A DNA stretch of 64,000 nt. Origin: Diplonema japonicum. Lineage: Eukaryota; Euglenozoa; Diplonemea; Diplonemida; Diplonemidae. Positions 53,718 to 62,400 of the stretch are shown here, one piece after another; within the stretch, counting starts at the first letter, position 1; each line of letters opens with the position of its first letter. The stretch lies in contig OZ025671.1 of assembly GCA_964019335.1 (NCBI GenBank), forward strand, positions 372,001 to 436,000, read 5' to 3'. The translations under genes and the position numbers were made by a program. A model generated the notes under the pieces. It saw nothing but the letters and a program-made list of their open reading frames with translations. It was not told where the DNA came from and did not search any database.

Positions 53718-53935
53718 GCAAAAGGACCGGTGTGGTTTGTTCCTGCTTCAAACCAGAATTCACTGGTGTCGTGAAGGAACCTTAAAAGGACTCCAGACCG
53801 CAGCGCAGTGCATTCCGTTTCTGTGTCCGTTTCTTTATTTTTCAGATACTTAAGGAAACGCGTTTCATTCTCAGAGGGAAACGTCGGGTTCATAGGCCCC
53901 CAAAAAAAAGTTTTCGCGTGGTTTTGACCACTTTT

Positions 53936-54195
53936 TGGCACTTTATTGTGGCCAGAAAAGCAATCTTTAAAAAATTGTCCGCATGTGGTTTCGGGTTGGC
54001 TTACTTTTGCCCCTATCCTATGGTTTTGACCCCCAACCACTCCGTCGGGTAAGAAGAGATCAGCTGCAAGGAAAATTAGGTGAATCGTCCCATATTCCAG
54101 GAGCCTTTTTCTTGTACTAAGCCGGAACCACATGCGGGCAAAAAAAATCTTTTTTTTTTCGATTTCGTCGTTTAAAGGCAAATAAAGTGCCAAAC
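53936..54195. repeat. Fold-back (MITE-like) element
   Basis: Outer arms TTGGCACTTTATT and AATAAAGTGCCAA are 13-bp inverted copies about 260 nt apart. Inner arms GTCCGCATGTGGTTTCGG (near 53980) and CCGGAACCACATGCGGGC (near 54120) pair at 16 of 18 positions. The arms between outer and inner blocks are diverged and run-rich. No transposase is present. Non-autonomous mobile element is one reading. Confidence 0.5.
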
Positions 54196-55050
54196 ACCAG
54201 AAACCACCCAATCCGATGTTTTCTTTACTACCCAGAATCCCGTCTTTCACCTTTTATAGGCTGTTCGACAGGTATTAAAAGTATTTATTGGCTGTTCGAC
54301 ACATTCTTCGAAAGTGACTTAATCGACCACGCCCCCCCCCCCCCCCCCCCCATGGATTTAAAAAAATAAATCTCGCTAGTTTTCCATTGGTTTAAGCAAT
54401 CGAGGCCATCTCACAGCTACAGTCTGTATGCGGCATAATCCCTTAGGGAAAGCCCAGAACCGTGCCCAGTGCTGCGCTTCAACTGCCCTTCTTGGGAGCT
54501 TATTATTTTATAATCATTATTTTCTTTCTTGTTGAAAATAAATCGCTTCGAGTGCGTGATACCCCCCCCCCCCCCCCCCCCTAGGGCTATGCATTTTTTG
54601 AAAAAAAGGGAAAGGGAAACGGAAACGGAACGTGAATATATATCATTTTCCCGAGGTTAGGATGTAGTTTGTTTTTGCAACTATTTCAGGTACCAAACCG
54701 TGGTCACTGTTTTCAAAAATACAGATAAAGTATTAACAAGTGCTCAGAAATGCTCTAATCCGGCGAATTTTGTTTTTTTGGTTAATTTGGAGGATATTGG
54801 GCGGTTTTTTTACCTTAGGGGAAAATTCTTTAAAAACTTTTTTTTTTCACGTTTAACCACGTTTTTTAGGACCATGTGACCCCCCCTACCCCCCCCCCCC
54901 CCCCGTTCGATTCTTGCAGGGCAAGATCGTGCGTTAAAAAGGCGTGTAAATGGGGGGGAGGAAAGAAAAGAAAAGGTGGCATTTGCGAGCATGCTCCTGA
55001 ACGAATACCTCTATCTTTGCAGTTTGGCAAAAGACGCATCCGCTTCCTTG

Positions 55051-57471
55051 CTAGTCTTCTGAGTGGAATGTCACGAGGGTGACCTCAGCGGGGTTTTGGA
55101 ACGACGCTTTCGACTTCTTGCTCGGGTTGGGCTTCTCCGTACGATACTTCTTGTGGTACCCCATCTTAGGACAGGCAAGGTGGCGCTGTTGCTTCTGCAT
55201 CTCGATGACAAGGGAAATTACAGGGTCCGCAGAGTTCATTTGGCCGAGCGTGCAGTCAACGAATCTCTTCGCGTACTCCTCCGTCCACTCTCGGGTGTAG
55301 TCTTCGTCGTTCATTACCATGTTGAGAAGGGATTCTGCTCTTAGTTGGAAGATGGTCATGGGCGGGATACCTTCCGCCTCCCATATGTCCACAGGACGAA
55401 TCACGCCATGGAGTGTCTTGTCGTCTGACAGCAACGCCTGCTCCCCGATAGAAGTGTTCAAAGCAAATACATCAAGCTCCCTGGCAGCTACAGCAAGTTG
55501 GTGCGCTATATTGAAGGCCATTCCTATGGTCATATGGTACCGTTTCTTCTCGTTCCCGATGTTTCCGTACAGACACGCGCCTGTTGCTGTCCCCACTGTG
55601 GCGCGCTGGAACCACTCAGAGCCGATTCGCTGGAACCCGCTGTGAAGCATTCCTACAAACCGCACAACGTGCTGCTGGTGCGCAGCGTTCTTCTTTGACG
55701 TGTTCCACGAGGCTATCATCGACATGGAAGTCACATTGTTCATCGTCCCGCGTGACCTATCCACCGCACCCATAACGACGTCTAGCAAGTCGCTTGTGTT
55801 GCTAAGAGGGTACTCGCAGTCGTTTAGGAACGAGTAGTCAATTGCGACGTGTGCTGCGCTCATGGACGCCACGTCGTGCAGCTTTGAGTGCAAGATTGCT
55901 TGCTTCAGTGAAGAAGCGATCGAATGGGAGTTGGACCGGATACTCCCGTTTCCGAAGCTGCGGGACTTCATGCTAGTATCGTCGTCCTCTGAAGGAGGCC
56001 TGAAGACATCAGACCTTCTTCTTTCCAAAACGGAAGGCACAAGGGTATAAATTGCGGGAGGAAGCCTCGGGGATGCTAGCGGCTGTAAGAAAGTAAGCGG
56101 GTACACAATAGGGCTGTCGAGTTGTGACAGGCCGCCGGTAGTGTCCCGGATGCCATCCAGCGAAGAAGAATCCACGCTGATACCCCCCGGAAGGGAAACC
56201 CCAAGCATTGATGTGGCATAGTTGACGGCAAGGCCGACGACTTCGAGCCTGCCTGTTATGATATTCTCTTCCACTTTGACGGGGCCGTAGTAGGCAGCCA
56301 TTTTCACGCGTAGCCCGTCTTGGAAATTACATGCGGCGATGAGATTCTCTGGCCACTCGGAGTACGAGAGGTCGCACTGTACCTTGAAGCAGAACTTCAA
56401 CGCACTTTGTAGATTCGTGAAAACGATCAAAAACGACTCACCGATGGTGTTGATCTCGTACCCACCGAAGTGCGAGATGGTCTTGCGCATGATTTCCTGG
56501 TGCATGGTCGACGCGTCCTTCATCCCAGCAAAACATGTCTCCCAGAGAGAGGCTTCGTCGTGTATTTCGGTGCAAACTATGGCGGCGTTGGTGAGGGAAA
56601 TGACCTCTTGTTGGAGGAGTGACGAGGCAAGCACGTCGGACTCATCGACGAAGAGCGCGTCGGGTAAGTACGGGCGGTACTGTTTGAGATTGAAGAGAAG
56701 CTTCGACAGGACAACAGAGAGGTCGGTGGTTCTCGTCGTGCTGAGGAGCCTCTCGGCGCCTTCCAGGTCGAACTTGACCAAGCAGTGTGCAATGTCCTCG
56801 GCCAGCTCCACAGATTTTGACATCCGGGTATTCCCGTCACGTACCTGTATGGCAAACCCCATCACAAACCCGAAGTTGACAACAAAGATAACGGCATACA
56901 GCACCACATGCAACACCCCAACGGCCTTGATGGCACAAGGCGGTTTCGTACAATCACAAAAATCGCCTCTGTCCGCTTCCGAAGGGGTTCCAGGCATATC
57001 AAGCAGCCCCCATCTGCTTGATGTATCTGTCGTCACGAAGAGCAGCCATGCAAGCATGGCAAACATTGCATTCCTCGCCGTCTTGCAACTGTTTCCCGTG
57101 ATGAGCAGTATGTCTAAAACTACAATAAAACACGGCCACGCACGTTCCAGTCCGGGTGATGCGGCAGAGGATAGATCCATCAGCATGATGCCCAGCATCA
57201 CGACGTAGCAGTATGCCTCGATTGTCCTTGGCGTGCTTTGCTTCGTGGCGACAAGGAGCAGCATCCACCCCAGCGAGGACAGCAAGATGACCAACATCCC
57301 AAAAGTAAATAACAGACTCGAGTTCGTCACCAAGGCGCCTACCAATGTCAACATCGAGCTGACGATGCAGAACAGGTAAATGTAAGCCATCAGTTCCTTC
57401 ACAACCGCTTCTTCTTTGGTCTCGTCTCCATCGAGAACGAGGCCTGTGATGCAGTTGCTGATGCGCTTCAT
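55051..57471 (-). CDS. Membrane-bound class III nucleotidyl cyclase-like protein with two cyclase domains
   Basis: 806 residues. Residues ~25-220 contain about six hydrophobic segments (LMAYIYLFCIVSSMLTLVGA, LVILLSSLGWMLLLVA, VLHVVLYAVIFVVNFGFVMGF). Cyclase homology domain 1 (~290-440) has AIVCTEIHDEASLWE, GGYEINTIGESFLIVFTN and RLEVVGLAVNYATSML. The metal-binding Asp of 'FTDI' reads Glu (CTEI), and 'GDSF' reads GESF. Domain 2 (~590-700) has GTATGACLYGNIGNEKKRYHMTIGMAFNIAHQLA, matching the family's C-terminal half, but it lacks an evident N-terminal metal site. Adenylyl or guanylyl cyclase activity, if kept, would come from the paired domains. The family makes cAMP or cGMP at membranes. The linker between the domains is Ser-rich (SFGNGSIRSNSHSIASS). 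Confidence 0.85.
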   Translation of the reverse strand: MKRISNCITGLVLDGDETKEEAVVKELMAYIYLFCIVSSMLTLVGALVTNSSLLFTFGMLVILLSSLGWMLLLVATKQSTPRTIEAYCYVVMLGIMLMDLSSAASPGLERAWPCFIVVLDILLITGNSCKTARNAMFAMLAWLLFVTTDTSSRWGLLDMPGTPSEADRGDFCDCTKPPCAIKAVGVLHVVLYAVIFVVNFGFVMGFAIQVRDGNTRMSKSVELAEDIAHCLVKFDLEGAERLLSTTRTTDLSVVLSKLLFNLKQYRPYLPDALFVDESDVLASSLLQQEVISLTNAAIVCTEIHDEASLWETCFAGMKDASTMHQEIMRKTISHFGGYEINTIGESFLIVFTNLQSALKFCFKVQCDLSYSEWPENLIAACNFQDGLRVKMAAYYGPVKVEENIITGRLEVVGLAVNYATSMLGVSLPGGISVDSSSLDGIRDTTGGLSQLDSPIVYPLTFLQPLASPRLPPAIYTLVPSVLERRRSDVFRPPSEDDDTSMKSRSFGNGSIRSNSHSIASSLKQAILHSKLHDVASMSAAHVAIDYSFLNDCEYPLSNTSDLLDVVMGAVDRSRGTMNNVTSMSMIASWNTSKKNAAHQQHVVRFVGMLHSGFQRIGSEWFQRATVGTATGACLYGNIGNEKKRYHMTIGMAFNIAHQLAVAARELDVFALNTSIGEQALLSDDKTLHGVIRPVDIWEAEGIPPMTIFQLRAESLLNMVMNDEDYTREWTEEYAKRFVDCTLGQMNSADPVISLVIEMQKQQRHLACPKMGYHKKYRTEKPNPSKKSKASFQNPAEVTLVTFHSED

Positions 57472-57547
57472 GGTTTCTGCAGGGGTATGACAGTTTTCGA
57501 AAGTGCAGTGAGAATAAAAGCGGCAAAAGGAAAATTTGAAATGAACG

Positions 57548-57578
<31 letters not shown>

Positions 57579-57640
57579 GAAAAACCCTAAAAGAAATTCA
57601 AATTGCTTTTGTTTTGTCGTACGAGCAGCAAACTGCAGGC
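57472..57640. other. Short spacer
   Basis: Contains a 21-nt A-run near 57549-57570. It separates the cyclase start from the 3' end of RPSA copy 2; nothing else is seen. Confidence 0.6.
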
Positions 57641-58399
57641 TTAGTTACCCCAGTCACCGGCGGCATCGTCACCCCAGTTCTCCACACCAGCGTCCTCGGT
57701 GGCGGTGGTGACGACCTTCTTGTCCTCGATGGCCTTCTCCTCCTCGGCCTCCTTCTTGAGGACATCCTCGGGGTCGCGGTAGAAGAAGAGGTCGACCTTC
57801 ACCTCCCAAGGGACGGTCCTGAGGATGGTGGACCTCATCCTGAGGACCTCCCTGGAGAGCATCCAGTAAAGCATACCGATGGAGAGCTTACCACGGTTGT
57901 TGCAGGGGATCGCGAGGTCGACGTGGGTGAGGGGGGAGTCGGTGTCGCAGAAGGCGATGATGGGGACGTTCACGTAGGCGGACTCCCTGATGGCCTGGTG
58001 GTCGGTACGGGGGTCGGTCACGATGATCAGCCTGGGCTGGGCGAACTTCTCCTGCTTCTGGTTGGTGAAGGACCCGGGGCAGAACCTACCAGCCATCGAG
58101 GTGGCGCCGGTGTTCTGGGCGTACTTCAGGACAGCCCTCTGACCGAAGGGCCTGGCGGAGATCACCACCACGTCGGCGGGGTTCTCGACCGTCACGATCA
58201 TACGGGCAGCCAGCACGAGCTTCTCCCAGGTCATGTGGAGGTTGATGATGTGGATCCCGTCCTTCCTCCTCGCGCTCACGTACCTCTCCATCGAGGCCGT
58301 CAAGTTCTTCGTCCCCATCTGGGCCTTGCATGCAAGGAGCTTCTGGATGTCGTTCTCCTCAGCACGGAGGACGCGCGAGCCGCTGTTGACGCAGGTCAT
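57641..58399 (-). CDS. RPSA: 40S ribosomal protein SA (uS2), copy 2
   Basis: The ATG at 58399 ([17 protein letters not shown]) is chosen because it matches copy 1; the frame continues 27 codons upstream into a (GT)n/(CA)n-containing leader. The 252-residue product is identical to the copy at 51479-52237, and I found no nucleotide difference between the coding regions by eye. Homology stops within a few bases of the stop codon and shortly upstream of the ATG. That pattern fits gene conversion or recent duplication limited to the coding part. The role is the same as copy 1: structural protein of the 40S subunit. Such copies can raise ribosomal-protein dosage. Confidence 0.97.
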   Translation of the reverse strand: MTCVNSGSRVLRAEENDIQKLLACKAQMGTKNLTASMERYVSARRKDGIHIINLHMTWEKLVLAARMIVTVENPADVVVISARPFGQRAVLKYAQNTGATSMAGRFCPGSFTNQKQEKFAQPRLIIVTDPRTDHQAIRESAYVNVPIIAFCDTDSPLTHVDLAIPCNNRGKLSIGMLYWMLSREVLRMRSTILRTVPWEVKVDLFFYRDPEDVLKKEAEEEKAIEDKKVVTTATEDAGVENWGDDAAGDWGN

Positions 58400-58528
58400 T
58401 TTGTTAAGATTTGACTGATGAACAAAAGCTGTGGTGTGTGTGTGTGTATGTGTGCTGATTTCCCCCCCACTCATTTTCACGCAAAAACAGAAATAATTTA
58501 AAAAGATACAATTACAAAAAAGAAAATA

Positions 58529-59044
58529 TTATCTCCATTTCGCTGTCCGTTTTGGGGACGTGTGGGGGACAGGTGGTGTAGCTGCTTCAAGGACGGGGTC
58601 GAGATGATATCCTGTAAGTGAGGTGTAGGCTTTCTTGTCTATCGTCTTCGGGCGAGTTGAGGGAGAGGTACCGTGCTCTAGCTGGAGGAGGCGCGCACGA
58701 GCTGCTGCGAGACGTCGTTGCTGGTCCTCCTTTTCCTTGCTTCTGATGATCCTATGTTGGAACACCTGCTCGTTGGTGATTTTTTTTGTGTCTTCCTTGC
58801 TCTGTTCCATTGCTTCAGACCGCATGCACTTCAAAGCAACCGATCTTTCTGTTCGTGTTGCCCCGATCACGACCTTCTGCTCCACAGCCATTCTTGCGTC
58901 TTCCCCTCGAAGCTGCCTTTTCAACCCCTGGGCCTTTGCTTTTTCCGCTTTTCGCATCGCCGCTTTCATTACCTTCAGCTCCCCCTGCTGCTTCGCCGCT
59001 AAGACCCGTAAGGCGTTCACCTCCCATTTCTCAGGGTCCTCCAT
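58529..59044 (-). CDS. Hypothetical coiled-coil protein
   Basis: 171 residues (MEDPEKWEVNALRVLAAKQQ). It is strongly charged and helical over residues ~1-125, rich in K, R, E, Q and A, with heptad-like spacing (KVMKAAMRKAEKAKAQGLKR; KEKEDQQRRLAAARARLLQL). The C-terminal ~45 residues are Pro/Thr-rich and basic (PVPHTSPKRTAKWR). No domain is recognised. The neighbour downstream is RPSA copy 2 and the neighbour upstream is dynein heavy chain. A flagellar structural role is possible but not shown by sequence. Confidence 0.65.
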   Translation of the reverse strand: MEDPEKWEVNALRVLAAKQQGELKVMKAAMRKAEKAKAQGLKRQLRGEDARMAVEQKVVIGATRTERSVALKCMRSEAMEQSKEDTKKITNEQVFQHRIIRSKEKEDQQRRLAAARARLLQLEHGTSPSTRPKTIDKKAYTSLTGYHLDPVLEAATPPVPHTSPKRTAKWR

Positions 59045-59418
59045 CTTGCACCTAAAGGGGCAGAGAAATGAAGAAGCGGTTTATGATACGGGGGAAAAAA
59101 AACAATCCGTAGGGACAGGTAAACTACTGAAGAAAGACAGAAGAACTGGAAATATAAGGAAATATAAAAAAAGGGGGGGGGGGGCAATTCCCACTTGAGG
59201 ACCACCCTGGAATAAAGGGCCGGGGAGCAAAAATACATTTTGCGGATTGGTAAATAATCTAACTTAAAAAAAACAAAATTAGAAGGGACGGTGTAAATGG
59301 TTCAGAGTTTAAAAAAAATCAAGGAATTTACGGATTGAAATCAATTCCAGTATAAAGTGTTTAGCAACGACTTAAACAAAAAAAGGGGGGGGGGGGGAGA
59401 AAGTTATTCCAAAAGATC
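59045..59418. other. Spacer 3' of the dynein gene
   Basis: A/T- and G-run rich. It holds the second copy of a dispersed 27-nt motif at 59182-59210 and a G-run near 59385-59397. No gene. Confidence 0.6.
59182..59210. repeat. Dispersed 27-nt motif, copy 2
   Basis: Core CCCACTTGAGGACCACC, matching 4725-4752 at about 24 of 27 positions. It lies in the spacer just after a G-run. Confidence 0.45.
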
Positions 59419-62400
59419 TCATTGATCAGGGTTCATCACAATGCAAGTCCCGCGGAGGATCCAGAGATTCGTGTTATTATCTAAGAGATGAAGGTTTAAA
59501 AACAGAACAAAAAAAAAAAAAAAAAAAAAAAAACACACACACACCTGGCGTTCTGAGGTTCGCAGTGAACACATAAGTGTCACCCCGAGAAGTAGTCCTA
59601 TAAGCCGGACACATATACTCATTCTTCCCAAAGACATGGTGGTCTGGAACCGCCCGAACATGGATGACAGGGAGGGGTGGGTGGTGAACCTTTAAAGCAG
59701 GATCTTCAAGAGTTCCCTGTGGCATTTTTTTTTTCTTTTTTTTTTTTTTTAGAAAGAACATACATTAACTGCGTTCCACCCTGCTCCTTCCAAGTATAGA
59801 CCATATATATAGGCACCCTCACGAGGGATGTGGGTGAGGTCTTCTTTTGTCTTATTCTTGACGACGTCGGTAGTCACGACGAGGGAGTCAAGAGGCATGT
59901 TTGTCTTTCTTGCGGTCATCTGTAACACCAAGGTCAAGAAAGCCTCTGGATGGAAGAGCCCTGAGATCCACACGCAGACCGGCAACGTCATGTGCTGCAT
60001 CCATGCGTCAAGGTGCTGGTGCCTCGCTTGGAGATTGTTGTACCACGACGTCAGCGACGAGACAGACGGGTACGCCCACTCCATCCACATGGTCGGCACA
60101 TGGCCTCGTGAAATCTCCTGCAGCATTCCGTCCATTTGTTCGGAGACGGTGATCGTCCCCTTCAGCCCCTGCAGGCAGTCCCACAACCCGATCCTCATCG
60201 GTGTTAAAAGCCTGTTCATACTGTCGATCTCCTGCATCACGAACACGGCCACAGGCGTCAGTGCAGCCACTTGCATATCATTCATGTTGAAGTTCTCCGG
60301 CAGCCTTGCGTACATATCCTCTATCGTCTCCTTCAATTTTTGATCTCTCTTTACAGTATCCCCTTCAACCATCTGCTCGGGTGAGCACAGTAGGCTTAAG
60401 TTCGAAACCATCGACCGCGCCTGCTGTGTAAGGTACCACATCTCTGCATTGGGGTGCATGTGGAGTAGCGCCGGTGACTCGGAGGGGAAATTGTGCTCTA
60501 TAAACTGCCCGTAATGCTGGAATGTCCCGCCTGCCGGGCACACCAGGTCTTGTGCAAGACGTCCGTTCTGTAGGTAAGCATCATTCAGCAATGTCTGGAG
60601 CAGCACGCTAAGCGTGCGTCTGTCCCACTGGTCTGTGATGTGTCCCCCGTACATCACCTCACCGAGGATGTAGCGTATGTCGTCCCAAGGCACGGCTCCG
60701 TTCGACCCCAAGTGGTTGGACAGGATCTGCGACGAGATGAGGAGGTCAGACGTGGAGAAGGCGTACAGCTTGCTCCAGCCGTGCTCCCCGAAACGCTTGC
60801 GGCACACCACCACAGAGTGGAAGTACGCCAGTGCAAAGAGAAGCCTTTTATGCTCATTCTTCTTCAGCGGGTTTTCTGCGGACTCGTTCGCAAAGCACAC
60901 CCATGACCGCTGCATACTCGCATGTAAACTAAACGACGGTTCGTTGGACAGCAGCTTGATCGACTGCTGCACCACACCCTGAGGAAGCTGCATCCGTGGG
61001 TCATCAGAAGGCTCTGCTGTTAAGAAGATCCTCAGGTCTTTGTTTGGTTTGCGCAACGCCTCCTCGAAAACCATTTCGAACTCCGACAGCCAGCTGCCCA
61101 TGAGGTGTATGTTAGTGAGCACAACCCATCCACCATTCTTCGAGCATTCCTCCAAAGCCTCCTTGGCCTCCTCTTCTTGCCCATCGCCCATCGCAACTGT
61201 TCTGAAGTTTCCCGATGATTCAGAAATTGCCAGCTTGTGGGCTATGGCTTCGATTTCCTTCAAGGGATCAGAGCCAGGGAACAGAATGAAGAGCAGGGGT
61301 GTGACAGGGCTCGTTTCGCGAAGCGCTTCATTCACAGACAGCGACGGGGGGCGCGTGAAGGTCACGCCGAGGACCCGCTGCACGAATTTTGAGGCCGCCG
61401 CCTCTAACCTGTCTGGCCGTAACACCTTTATGATAAGCATCTGTTCAAGTGTTCCAAGGTGCCTGGCTTCTCCTGGGAGCCGTTCTTCCTCAGGCTGCTC
61501 CGAGTTGGCCCAATCCTTCCATCTCTTCAACCTTTTTTCGACGTCGCTCGCAAGACCATTGAACCCTGTGACAGTGGACAGATAGCAAAGATTGTCCCAC
61601 TGGTCTTGTGTGAGCCAAGACGTTGTTGGCTGAGCGTGCTTTGCACGAGGTTTTTCCCAAGATAGCAAAAAGCTGAGCTGGTCGGTGGGGAGGAGATTGC
61701 TGTCGCTGAGGATGTTGAAACACAGCAGTAATTCGAATACCATCCGGTGCTTGACCAGTATGCCGCGCTTGACGAACTTCCCAATGGCGAGGGTTACGTT
61801 GTCCACGAGATTCGATATTCTTGCCTCGTACGACTCCTCCGTTTGGAAGGCGTCGTAGTGCTCCATGGTATTGACCTCAATGGCTTTCAAGAACAACAGG
61901 GCAAATGAGTGTAGTGAGTATTGGTACAACCATTCCAGCTTCTCAATGCTCAGGAGAAGGAAGTAGATCATCGACCCCCTCCTGGCCACAGGGCGGTATT
62001 TGTCGCGAGCTTCGTTCAGTTGTGTATCCGTCGTCTTTGCTAGCTGTACCTTCTCATTTAGCTCAACGACGGTAGACTTCATCTCCTCCAAGCTGCTCAC
62101 CAACGAGCTGTCTATAAGCGTGTTCCCTGCCTGGCTTATTTTCTGAATGAGCCCATCTTCTAGTTCCATGATATTGATTTTGTAGCGGTTCATGCAGAAC
62201 AAGATGTCTTGCTTCTTTGCCTCCAACCCTGGTTTTTCTTTGTTCACCACTAGTGCTAAAAGTTGCTCTTCCAAACCTTCTTCCGTTACTGCGAAATTCA
62301 CTGCGCAGACGTCCGACTGCAGCAACGCTCTCGCGACGGGATTCTTCTGCTTGCTGTGCAAAATAAGCCTGAAGTTGCTATGTATTCTCAGAACGTTGTT

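Larger units (their letters stand above)
52238..55050. other. 2.8 kb repeat-rich spacer between RPSA copy 1 and the cyclase gene
   Basis: This spacer is unusual because much of it is not homopolymer. It holds two hairpins at 52705-52799, a short copy of a dispersed repeat at 53061-53188, a (TTG)n tract at 53350-53383, a 15-bp inverted pair at 53603/53703, a fold-back element at 53936-54195, and C-runs at about 54331-54350, 54561-54580 and 54891-54904. A 207-codon minus-strand frame (53627-54250) crosses the inverted repeats. It has no recognisable domain, and I do not call it a gene. Confidence 0.6.

Noticed and set aside
53627..54250. 207-codon minus-strand frame in the repeat-rich spacer
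   Set aside because: It crosses inverted repeats and homopolymers, has no recognisable domain and no coding-type composition along its length.
57614..58414. Plus-strand 266-codon frame over RPSA copy 2 (and its twin over copy 1)
   Set aside because: It is the antisense of the identical RPSA genes; the Gly/Val/Asp-rich composition is a mirror of their biased codons.
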